From: Nymphaea colorata
Taxonomy: Eukaryota; Streptophyta; Magnoliopsida; Nymphaeales; Nymphaeaceae
Direction: 5' to 3'
Assembly (NCBI RefSeq): GCF_008831285.2
Contig: NC_045147.1
Coordinates: forward strand, 17,400,854 to 17,464,853
DNA: 64,000 nucleotides
Shown here: positions 34,201-44,996 of the stretch, piece by piece
Layout of the letters: each line of letters opens with the position of its first letter
Position numbering within the stretch: the first letter of the stretch is position 1
The notes under the pieces: generated by a model
What the model was told of the DNA's origin: nothing
Seen by the model: the letters and a program-made list of their open reading frames with translations, nothing else
The model's database searches: none
Translations under genes and position numbers: made by a program

Positions 34201-37200
34201 GGGGTTAAAAAAAAAGGTTTGGTCGATATTGTTGCATAGCAGCTTGTATTGCAGTAATACTTGTCTTATGTTTAACTAGTTCTTAATCTTATAAATTTGA
34301 AAAATAAATAATAGGCTGATATGGCCTGATTCACCATGTGAATGAGAAAAGTGACTTGAGTTCAATGTTGACACTGAAAACACTGGAGAAAGAAAGGGTG
34401 GCAGGGAACTCTAAAGAAAATATGGAATGATTTTTTCCTTCACCCAAAAGGGACCTTCTCTGGGGGAATGCCAATGCCCATAAATTGTCAGCTGATTGTC
34501 TCTTATTAGACCAGCCAGGGTAAGATAGTTCTGTGCTATCTCTAATCTTGGTGTGTCACAGCCTTGGTCCTACGCATGCTTTGGTGGCATTTTAAGTATA
34601 TATTTTCCTGCAAAAGAGAGTTGGGGATGCGGAAAGAAGTTAGAAGAAGAGAAGGATGAGAGAGAAAAGCAGCCAGTGTGTCCCTTTGCTGATGACTTAA
34701 CATGTTACAAGATGGGAAAAACTAAGCATCTAAATTTTGATTTTTGCAAGGAAAAAAGGTCACAGAGTGCTGATAAACAGAAACTGCATATGAGTCACCT
34801 TTTTCCAGTAGTATCTCATTGCAGTGGTGTACCTATTTTATAAGAAATGTAAAAATTTTTGCTCCTGCAAGGGCGGTCCTGTGTTTTGAGAAGTCCGACT
34901 GAAGGGGTCTTTCAGTAATTTGTCTGATCACTTTGTCGTGATATTCAAGTTACAGAACTGCTGAAAAGCAATTTTGTGTTTATGAATTTTGTGCATGAAC
35001 TTATCGTGTTTAATATTGTTGGTCTAATCTGCAGAGTGGATTTGGCGATGTGTACTCACGAAGCAGCTTGAGAAGTTATTGGCTGTCCTGCTTGGATGTA
35101 TCTCAGCTGCCATCCTTCTTGCAGAGGCTACACTCCTTCCAAGTGTCGACCTATCTCTTTTCTCCATTCTGATCAAAGCAGTTGGAAAGCAAGAGATGCT
35201 TGTGCAGGTTATTGCAGATTTAAATTTCATTATCCTGATGCATTGTGCTTTTGTCCCACTACTGGCCTTAAATGGTGGTCTGGAATTTTCGGGGCATTTT
35301 GGGTTTGGTTTCTAAGTGCTTGTGCATGGTCATGGGGGTACACAAGTACAAAAAGTATTCTGATATCCTACTTTGATTGGCAGTTCCAAATCTGTAGTCC
35401 ATGCAATTGCTAATAGTTTTAATAATTCAAACGAGGTTATTTATTGATTTTAGCATCTTGCATATAATTTTATTTTTGTCATGTGTCAATTGAACTGGTG
35501 GAATCCTTTCAATACAAGGTATGTTACTAATTTTATCATCTTTAATGCAGGTTGCTGCACTTGTTCCTTTATTCTACATGTGCATTTGTACATATTACTC
35601 CTTATTCAAGATTGGGATGTTGATGTTCTATTCATTGACTCCAAGGCAAACAAGCTCGGTGAGCTTGCTTATGATTTGTTCGTAAGTATCTTAAGCATCA
35701 TTTGAGCTACAAACAAGTTTATAATAACAAAATCCTGTTTTAAACCTTTAATAGCTATAACATTTCTTTTTATATTGGTGCTAGGATGGTTGCTCGTTAT
35801 GCCCCTCCAATATCTTACAATTTTTTAAATCTCATCCGGCTTCATGGAGATGCCAAAACTACCTTTGAAAAGGTCAGGTTAATCTTCGAACACCATGTCA
35901 ATATCTCATTAGGTATTATAATCTCATGTGTAATAACCTTATCTGTTTCAGAGAGTGTATGTGAGGTTTTCAAAACCTCAACTAGATGTGTTTTGGTATG
36001 TTTATGGCCTATTTGCACAGAATTTGCTGATTATGACATGATTCTTCTTCTGAAATGAATTAGTTTTTGGAGCAATCGCCTACAACTGAAACCGTGTCTG
36101 TCATTGTAATTGTTATCTCAGCTTTCTTAGTGGGACATGGGATAGGCCAGAAACATTCAATAAGCATGTAAATGTCAATTTTGTGTCTTTTTATTCTCTA
36201 TGTCGGTTAAGCATGTATATAATCAGGAGGAGAAAAGGCATGGTTGCAGAAAACCGAAGGCCTTTTTCCTGCAGGGTTTAAAACTTGAATAGTATGCTTT
36301 GTTTTGTCAGAAGCATGATTTAGCAGGTGTATACTCTAGAATCTAGTTTGTTTTTTGATCATCCCACAATTGCTTATCTATATGGAATATTGAATATCTG
36401 AACCTTTTCTACACTTGGACGTGCAGCGAATGGGAAATATTGATGATGCTGTTCCATTCTTTGGGCGGGGATTTAACAGAATTTACCCTCTAATCATGGT
36501 TGTTTACACGCTGTTGGTGGCAAGCAATTTTTTTGATAAAGTAATCAACTTTTTTGGTAGCTGGAAGAGGCTCAGATTTCAGAATGACACAGAAGACATG
36601 GATGGTTTTGATCCATCAGGAGTCATCATCTTGCAGAAAGGTAAATTAGGAGTATTCATCTAATCATATGTGTTGTCAGTTTGGTGTCCCTGTCTCCCTT
36701 GGTTTTAAATGGTGAGACAACTGAAAGGCTGGACACCCGTTGCACTGGTAGTGTTAATTCTCTGGAGCTTTACAATCACAAGAACGTGACATGATATCTG
36801 TACGCATATTCATGTATTCTTTTATTTTGGATCATCTTCAGAGCGATCCTGGCTTGAGAAAGGGTCCAATGTCGGTGAGCATGTCATTCCATTGGCTAGG
36901 AACTTCAATGATGTAAGCGCAGATGCAGAATCTGGTAACTTGCCCATGGTATGTTCCCTTCCATATTTTGGAAATGACGTTCTTCATTCTTCACTTGATA
37001 AATAGTTCAGTACAAGTAACCTGCGGTTACTTGCAAGTAAACACAAAAGTCTGTTGTCTTCACTGAAAACCATTAAATGGTTGATGAAGTATTTTCATGT
37101 TGATGAACTGTTTTTGGTTGGTCCTTTCAGCAGAAGGATGACTAATTAGCAATTTGTTGATTATGTTCAGATACCTGTGAAAAATGTGAATGGTGTTGCA

Positions 37201-37650
37201 GAGAACGACCCTTTTGAATTGAAATCAGTGGGAGCTGGTTTATCCAGGGATGACCGGAAAGGGTTTCAAGCTGTCAGTAATGGTGATCGGAGATATGAAA
37301 ATGGTCGAGAAAGCATAATGAGCAATTATGGTTTCAAAGATCAGCAGGGAAGGCAGCCTAAGCCTTCTGCTTCAGCCTCTCTGCAGGAAGCAGGAAACCT
37401 CAAAAGTGGACCTAATTTGAGAGATTCGATGATCAGTCCATCTGGATTGGCAAACACATGGACATCGATGAAGACTAATTTCCAGAATTTCAGGGCAAAT
37501 TTAGGGGCCAAGAGATTCTTGCCACTCCGCCAAACCCAGGAAAATATGCCAAATTCTGGTTCCAAGACGGAATCTCTGGACGAGATTTTTGAAAGATTGA
37601 AAAAACACCCTGAGAGGGGCAGGGACGATGACTTCTGTTACGATGACTGA
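27747..37650 (+). CDS. LMBR1 domain-containing 2-like multi-pass membrane protein, fourteen exons
   Basis: A member of the LMBR1/LIMR family of polytopic membrane proteins; the biochemical role in plants is unknown. Exons: 27747-27914, 28756-28832, 30401-30559, 31598-31811, 32283-32369, 32480-32619, 32915-32995, 33133-33197, 35035-35207, 35551-35681, 35785-35872, 36427-36640, 36842-36948 and 37171-37650. They join in frame to 2184 nt, 727 residues, near the usual plant length. The N-terminus WVFYLISLPLTLG plus YFAGPDVPRYVLFTVGYAWF is diagnostic, followed by FTVTERLKTSVHGNLVFY, RDPLRPYMDVIDDML and ENDMDYDADEKSMATLRRQL. Hydrophobic segments lie near residues 2-22, 34-52, 65-85, 110-132, 138-162, 343-365, 372-410, 425-447 and 475-500. 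A hydrophilic loop with a probable coiled coil (about 240-310) sits in the middle, and a Ser/Asn-rich tail (about 535-727) ends the protein. All splice sites are GT-AG. Confidence 0.93.
31157..31205. repeat. (TA)n microsatellite in LMBR1-like intron 3
   Basis: About 24 TA units inside the intron between 30559 and 31598. It is seen directly and should not affect coding. Confidence 0.95.
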
Positions 37651-40124
37651 CATGGAAACGGGGAAGCCCTGGGCTTCCAACCTAAGATCGTCAAATGCTC
37701 AAGAAAAATGAGAACGAAATATATGAAACGGGATTTTGTTCCACCCCACTGTATATCCGGAACTTCAGTTGAAAGTCAACTTCGCCAGATTGATCCTGAA
37801 GACGGAACTAGTTAAAATATACAACATTCGCCCTAGCCAAGAGAGTCAAGAACACAGACGTGATGCGAGGTATTGATGACAGTAGTCTCTCTCACATCAC
37901 ATTAGCAAAGGGTGCTTAATACCGTTTTGTAATTTTTCTTTGTACAGATACTGTTTTGCATTAGCAAAACTGTTACGGGTGTCTAAGGGTTTTGGTCGAC
38001 GTCGTTTGACTTTGTATTCTGATAGTCGTTGCAATGTATACTCACACGTAAATCACTCAAGGACTTACGATGTGCAAAGCGCACACAGTTCCTCCATTGA
38101 TGGTCGAAGTGGAAGTCTTGTTCCTTGCATGAGATCGAGACTTGCACTGTTTGGCAATCAATATGTATAAGTTACTTGATTGTCTATATAAACAAGTATG
38201 CATCTTGGCGTTATTCTTATGCAAGGTTAAGGTCCTTGTGTGTCGATTATGGCTAGAGATACCGATGGCTTGAACCTGGGACTGCTAAATGCGTTGGAAG
38301 CAGGGACTGCTGAATCGGATTATAACGGAACTCTGGTACCCTATTCGACCCTTTTGCAGCCGTTGTTCTTGCAAGGGGTTGGCTGCTGTTCTTTGAACGT
38401 AGTTCTTTATAAAAGGTGCAATGTGTCCCAGCACATCAGATTTTGGGAACCATTCTGAGGATTTCCTGCAAGTGGTGGCTGATTTGGTGCTAAAGTCTGA
38501 GGTGCCATCAAATGGTAGATGTGGGAGGGTGAGAACGCCGACATACTTGGGTGGGGTTTAAAAGCTGATCGAGTGGGGTCGGGCCTAAGGTGCGGATGTC
38601 TCTAGTTTGATACGTTCGCTGCCCACATTTCCAAATGTTCCCCACTATAATATAGAGTACTTGTGTGCGTCTTGCACCACTATGCCATTATAATGACCGG
38701 TACTGGATGTGTTTCAGACTGCTAATAAGATGTTGTAAGGTGCTTAGAATTTTTTGAAGACGAAGGATCGCTAATGGCCGTCCTTTTCAGCCGGCTGTGA
38801 GGATATCGGAAAGTGATGCTTCCCCATTCAACCAGAATGGATTTCTTCGAGCATATTTTCGATGGCCCTTGCTTAACTGTAATGCAGTTGATACTCTAGA
38901 TAGCCGCATCTAAAGCCATGCATCCCCGACCATCGCCTGAGAATGAATGAAGGCCTCGACTGTGATTCTTGTACGCCGTTCACCGCCTGGATGAACGGTA
39001 CAAATGCTCCGGCGCATCTCCGACCTAAATGCCTAGGGGACCCATATTTTGTTGTCGAGGATTCCTAGATCAGCGTGGACGAATTCAGCTAATTAAATAA
39101 GTGCCCCCATCCTTTTCAATATATCACTGATTTTCCATGAAGCTGCCGGGCAATGGCGGCGTTCTGCTAAAGGTCAATTGCCTTTGTGAAAGTGCGCTGC
39201 GTTGTTATGGCACAAGAATTCGCTTCCATTCTCAGCATCTTCATTTATAATACGGACCATGGTATCACGTCACGACCCTTTTATGGATCATCATACTGGT
39301 AAAAAAATGGTAACAGTGCTTTTCTTCAACTTTTGGGTGTTACGATTTCTATGATATGTGGGATTTAAACTAAATTTCTCTTAATGTTTCGACTTTGCTA
39401 TGCAACTCGATTGCTTGACCCTCTTTGCCTTCTCAGATTTCTGGAGGACCAACACCTGTGGCATGAGACGTACGACTTGGCAGAAACAAACAAATGTTAC
39501 GGCGTCTACCGCAGACACCTTTTTTGACCTCGCAGCGAATGGGGCCCCAAGGTAGGATCTCCACATCCTAGATTGCATCGATCTAGCTTCCAGTGAAATC
39601 AATGTGCATAAATCAAATAAGGCAACTGGTTGGTGCCATTTTGCATCAACCATGTGCCATTTAGCTCGCTAATTGCTTCCATCACACACACACACAAACA
39701 CAACCAAAAACAAAGATCTGAGCAAATGAGACTGATCTGGACTGGACGCTGAAATGAATTTGCACTCCACAGACAAAATTGAATGAATGTCTTACACATT
39801 GGAACAACAACTCAAGAGATGAACTTTACCATTAACAAGTAAATATATCAAAGGGGAGAAATCAAACATGATCCGGTGGTTAGCGTTTAGCCACCAGAAA
39901 ATATACAGCACCCCATAGGGATAACTTGGGGGGTGCAAATATTTTGTACATAATTTTGTGTTCACAGCATGGATTTTTGTGGGAATCACTCGATCTCTCT
40001 GCTAGTTGCCAACGTACCCCCAGCATCAGCATGGTCGGTTCTGTTGAGCCAGCTTACGAATTTTATCAATCACCTACGGACCTTACCAGGCTTTGGATTT
40101 CTGAGCCTTGTCGAGGTCATGGAT
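37651..40124. other. Convergent spacer with presumed 3' UTRs
   Basis: It begins with the presumed 3' UTR of the LMBR1-like gene and ends with that of the OCTOPUS-like gene; the two genes converge here. I see no supported ORF or repeat family. The largest frames are under about 92 codons and match nothing I know. Confidence 0.5.
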
Positions 40125-40712
40125 CTATATGACACCAAGAGGGATGATATCCTTCACGGTTTTGGGGTGGGTAAGGCGCCAGCTCCGACTCCTGGCTTTC
40201 TGATCCTCCTCCGCCACCTCCTTCCTCCGCTTCAGGAGAAGCAACGACCACAAACCGTTGCCACCACCACCATCACCACTGGCGATCTTCTTCTGCTTCT
40301 TCTCCAGGTTGGATTTCTTGACCTCGAAAGCGGCGGAACTGCTCCTTCTGAGAGGCCACAGCCTGCCGGATCTCTCGGTGAATCGACCCTCCTTGTGTAT
40401 CAGGTACGACATCCGGGAACGTGGTTGGGCGGCGGCGCAAGAGGAGGAAGCAGGAGGAGGGCGAGAAGGGGTGGAGGGGGAAGAGGAGGAGTAGTCGAGG
40501 AAGGAAGAGGAGGTGGAGCGGGAGGAATGGTGGGAGTTAGGGGAGGAGAGGGAGAGGGAAGCGGAGGAGGAATAGGAGGGCTTGCAGCTGGACAGGTGGG
40601 CGAGGCGTTCCTTGAGGCAGAGGGAGCAGACGCCGGGAGAAGGGCGGCGGTCGGGGTGCTTAAGGCACCTGCTGCCATAAGCATCCGAGGACGACGTCCA
40701 TGGCATCGCCAT
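40125..40712 (-). CDS. OCTOPUS-like (DUF740-type) small Cys/His protein
   Basis: A 195-residue single-exon protein. Its N-terminus has C16-L-K-H19 then GVCSLCLKERLAHLS (27-41), giving a CxxH...CxxC pattern followed by LxERL. That arrangement opens OCTOPUS/DUF740 proteins, which are polarly localised plasma-membrane proteins in phloem patterning, and a set of short relatives of unknown function. After it come a Ser/Pro-rich low-complexity region (45-95), then basic segments SGRLWPLRRSSSAAFEVKK and ARSRSWRL that could mediate membrane or nucleic-acid contact. It is far shorter than OCTOPUS itself (over 600 residues), so only the first motif is shared. Plus-strand ORFs over the same DNA, including a 302-codon one at 39969-40877, are Gly/Arg-rich shadows. 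A good TATA box 80-88 bp upstream supports this strand and start. Confidence 0.75.
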   Translation of the reverse strand: MAMPWTSSSDAYGSRCLKHPDRRPSPGVCSLCLKERLAHLSSCKPSYSSSASLSLSSPNSHHSSRSTSSSFLDYSSSSPSTPSRPPPASSSCAAAQPRSRMSYLIHKEGRFTERSGRLWPLRRSSSAAFEVKKSNLEKKQKKIASGDGGGGNGLWSLLLLKRRKEVAEEDQKARSRSWRLTHPKTVKDIIPLGVI

Positions 40713-40791
40713 CGCTCTCTCTTGATTGCTTCGTGGCTGCCTGCTACTATGGGCTGTGGTTACAGGGGGAGGAGGAAGTCGGGGGAGGGAG

Positions 40792-40800
40792 CTTTATATA
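40792..40800 (-). promoter_or_regulatory. TATA box of the OCTOPUS-like gene
   Basis: The minus strand reads CTATATAAAG here, a near-perfect plant TATA box 80-88 bp above the ATG at 40712. Transcription would start about 30 bp downstream, leaving a leader of about 50 nt. Confidence 0.75.
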
Positions 40801-41052
40801 GGGTGTGGAGGGGATGGCGTAGAGAGTCCAAAAGTGGTGGGAAGCAGGAGGGAGGGGAAGGAGGTAGGTGCTGGTGATGCGACTCCACTCCACCTTCTCA
40901 CGCCCTTCGCCTTCCTTGTCGTTTACTATTCCTCTCTTCCAGGCCCCATTTTAGACGCACGCCCTCTGCACGTGTATCACATCCACTCCCTCGGGTCGCC
41001 TTCCCAGAAGCTTCCTAACTTTAAGCTCAGATACTCTTTCAATCTGTCTTTC

Positions 41053-41160
<108 letters not shown>

Positions 41161-42121
41161 AAACGTGTTTAACTCGAACACACAACCGAATTCATTTTGA
41201 ATGCCCAAACAGTCGAATCTACAGGAAGACGGGATAGAATCTACTAGGTCGTGTTGATGACCAGTTGTAAATAGTCATAGATTTTTAAAAGAGAATATAA
41301 TAATGGTACCTATGTATAATTGGGTCTAATTGCTATTATTTCGGGTGCGAAACTAAAATTGGGGTTTCAAGTCCATTTTGACCTTTTATTTTGTTTTAGC
41401 CTTGAGTGTATTATGTGTCTACATAAGCAACCAAACTAACCGAGAATCTGGAGGCATAAGAATATAAATTTGAGAGTTTTGTAACAGAAGATGGTTTTCC
41501 TTAAGTAAATGTTTATATGAACAGAAGTTGGATGAAACATTCAATTGGGCAGTTATTTGCTGATATCTCCTCCTTAAAAGTATTTGCATGAAATTTTTTT
41601 TGCCTATCAAACATTCATTGGCTTGCTGAATGATTAATTTGCTCAAGAAAGCTCTACGTTGAAAACAGGTCACACGTTCAAGGCCTTACATCTTATCACA
41701 TCAATGAATTATAAGTCTATTTAGCTTGTACAAGTCTACAAAATTACGGAGAGAGAAAATAAAAAGGAAAGGCCTAATCATCTGGGTATAAGCCGCCCTG
41801 ATCACAAATGTTTGACCTGGCGTGGCTGCCATTAGTTGACCAATCATTTCATGAATGGACCGTGATCTGTGCTCATGACCAACCATAACCACACACAAGT
41901 ATAGAAAGTTCAGCTATACGGCGGCCATTACATCTGCAATATATATATATGAAAACTGAGTAGTGATTCTGCCTTTTTAGAATCGCTCAGCTATTTAATC
42001 AAGATCGTCCGATTTAGTTAATCAAGATCGTCTGATCTAGTATGAAGAACTGTTATGAAAATGAGTATTTTTGTCATTTAGTATTAATTTTTTTTATGTT
42101 CTGAGTAACTAAGTCACTATT

Positions 42122-42144
42122 CACACACACACACACACACAATT

Positions 42145-42193
<49 letters not shown>
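42122..42193. repeat. Compound (CA)n-(CT)n-(TA)n microsatellite
   Basis: Three dinucleotide runs in succession: CA at 42122-42141, CT at 42146-42167 and TA at 42167-42193, seen directly. Confidence 0.95.
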
Positions 42194-42887
42194 GCAAACT
42201 AGAATGTGCCTTTTAGGTCAGCAAACTCCTTTTCATGTTCTTTTGCGCCTATAATCAACCAGCCTTAGCCAGGAAGTTTCTTCACGCCCTCTAACATTGG
42301 ACTGACATTCAAAGTTTTTGATGTCATGCACAAATAAAAGATACCGTTCGTTGAAAGAAAAGGGTAACTTTCAAATAAGAAATGAAAACGATTGTGAACG
42401 AGTTCTTCTAATTAATTCTTAGTAGCTAATTAAATCAATAAGAAATGAAAGCAAATGAGCACGAATTGTTTTAATTAACCTTTAGATGGTCCTACAGGCA
42501 CGAGTGATCGATATCTGGTGCTCTGCAAGAGATTTTGTTCTGTTGTGTTGGCGGATGCAGGATCATGTTTCAATAAAATTAATTCACAACAATTTTGTTT
42601 GCTGATGTGCGCGTATGTATACATCTGTTTGGTTAGCCATCAAAAGTTTCACACCGCATTAACCGATGGTGATGGAATGAACCATAGCATCAGAATATCC
42701 TATAATCAAGTTGGCATTCTTGGCATGGTATCTGGACAAAGTCGGGAATGGTTTGGGAGTTGGCAAGAAGATTTGGCGAATGTTCGGGGAAATATGCTTG
42801 ACACTACCTACGGCTGCAACACTGGAGATCTTGCTTGTTTATGAATACAATGTGATTAAGGTGTATCTTTTTGAAACTTAAGCCATG

Positions 42888-42921
<34 letters not shown>
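42888..42921. repeat. Compound (CA)n(TA)n microsatellite
   Basis: About 10 CA units followed by about 7 TA units. Confidence 0.95.
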
Positions 42922-43428
42922 ACAAATGTAAGATGGAGGTGCACCTTCCACGAGAAAAGTCAGATCCGAATGATAAGACAGGATTGGGAGGAAGCATGCA
43001 GCCAACAAGTGGGTTCACCCCATATAAGAAACCAGATTTTCACCCTCATAAAACTCCCATGCAATCCATCAACTTCAAAGGCAGACTAGCTTTTAGCAGC
43101 AAATTTTATGAACGCTGTGCAGATCGATCTATTACACACCACACAAAAGCCTGTCCCTTCCCATTGTTCTTTTGTTGGTCTCCTTTATCCATTCTACACA
43201 TGCATGGAGCCGCGTCTTGAAGACCAAGAAACCCGAGGCTTACTCTTTGTTTTCTTTTGAGGGGTTGTTGGTGTTTTGAATCACACTGTCTCCCAACAGT
43301 CATGTCTGCCACAGCTGAAGCACCACTGGGCACACACCCATTTTAAATTCAATACTTTTCAAGAGTTGAAGACAGTCACTTCCCATTTCTCAACTTTGTC
43401 ACCTGGTTTTGCTGAATCTGTGGAACAA

Positions 43429-43473
43429 GTAAAGTTCGATGATGGCTACATGTTGGCCCTACAACGGATACCT
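43429..43473 (+). pseudogene. Relic of an acid-lipase exon (inverted relative to the intact lipase)
   Basis: The plus strand reads VKFDDGYMLALQRIP, which matches the start of the second coding exon of plant acid lipases (family pattern DGYxLxLQRIP). The intact gene 1.5 kb away, on the other strand, has VTTEDGYILGLQRIP at the same place. After Pro the frame departs from the family and stops within five codons. No further lipase exons are visible nearby. Third codon positions differ widely from the intact gene, so this is an old or unrelated paralogue fragment. The match is only 15 codons, so chance is possible. Confidence 0.45.
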
Positions 43474-44996
43474 TTGATCCTGGACCCTTGATTTTGGAAA
43501 CATCCAGGTTTAGGTATGGCTTCCTTTCGCCCTCGCACTGTCTGCTCTGATTTGGACGACCACCGGATTTCGTGATTGGATTTGGCAAAGGAACTTGGTG
43601 CAGTGTTCCAGCGTCGATGAACTGGACCGGGTCTTGTCGGTGCATGGATCTTGTGCCTCATTATAATTAGCCCATCTTCTTGATTTTATTTTATTGGGCA
43701 GGCAAGTCGGGAAGCTCATCCCCATGGGATCTGAGTTGAGATATTGATGGCTCAGCTTTACAAGGACTTTTCTCATTTTAATTTGTTTGTATCGGATTTG
43801 ATTTCAACTCTATCACAACCGTTTGCAGCCAAAACAATAATACACTAGAGCGTGACAACAATCATGTAATTCGAACGTTGTACCATTTGAATGTGAGCTG
43901 CCCTAACATCCAGTTGCGTTAATATTTGATCCAATATTAACGGCAGGACTCAGAATTGTTCAACTGTGCTCATCCAAGAACTGAAATATGAACACTCTGA
44001 ATTCAGGATAGAAATTACAGATCTTCGTGAAACCTCGATTTGTTTTCTATTGTAAATATCTTTCTTGTCGAAAGCAAGAAGGAGCAAGTGACGTGGATTT
44101 ATAATTCTCCCAGTCCAGCAATGACTTGTAATGTTGTGGTGAAAACAACCATGTTGGGCCAATGAATGAACTGAGAGAGCAAGCGCTCCGCCTCCCCTTC
44201 CCTTCTACCTCTCATGCACAGAGTTTAAATCATTCTATAAGATTCAATTCATTCTTGAAGCACGAATCCTGATTAGGTCCCGAATCAGTTTTGATCCATA
44301 TGCAGATTTGACGTAACTGTATATTCAGAGAAAAAAGAAAATTCAATGAATTGTGGGTTGCCCAAGTTACAATTAATTAGCTGTTTTGCCTTTAAAGTTC
44401 TTAATATTGCAAAAACTTAGTGCTGTTTTTGTTCGGGGATTGCTCTTTTTTTCGCCAACAGGGCTTCTGTATCCAAATGAAATAAATTCAGACGTTTTGC
44501 ATCTTAAATATTTGAAACTCCTTCATATCAACCGCTCTTAAGCGTTACCTGGTAACGCCATATTCAGAGACTGTCCGGAAAAAGGAGAAGTTATTGGAAG
44601 AACCCTGCCGCTCCCATATCAACCTTTTCTCTATATCTACAAATTATTTTATACGACTCAAACTTTTTGATGATTTTAAACAATTGATTTCATAAATTTT
44701 GGTACTCCGTAAACTATATAAATGAAAAAGTTTTTGTTTTGAAACCCAAATTCAATAACTTTCATTACAAAGACAAGATATGTCACTTATTTTTTCTCAA
44801 GAAAAAGGAACATGACTAAGATGGTAACACAGTTCATGAACGAGGATTTTGGGGCAGCCCTTCACCCACTACTTTACATATCAGAGAGAGAGAGAGAGAG
44901 AGAGAGTTTGTGAAGGACCTGAAAATTGGCCATCTTATGTGGAAATCTAACCAATAAATCACTGATCAGGGATGATCTTGTGGTATCTAGCAAGCA
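43474..44996. other. Spacer and presumed 3' UTR of the lipase gene
   Basis: Anonymous AT-rich sequence with no supported ORF. A (GA)n run of about 12 units lies at 44883-44906, just beyond the lipase stop codon, and may be in its 3' UTR. Confidence 0.5.

Noticed and set aside
39969..40877. 302-codon plus-strand ORF over the OCTOPUS-like gene
   Set aside because: It is a Gly/Arg-rich shadow of the Ser/Pro-rich minus-strand protein. The minus strand has a recognisable motif and a TATA box.
42518..43220. Plus-strand ORFs of 108 and 111 codons near the lipase relic
   Set aside because: I tested them for lipase blocks (WSWQ-like words, elbow, His block). The one partial word, GSWQEDLA, is out of context, and the second ORF begins in a CA/TA microsatellite.
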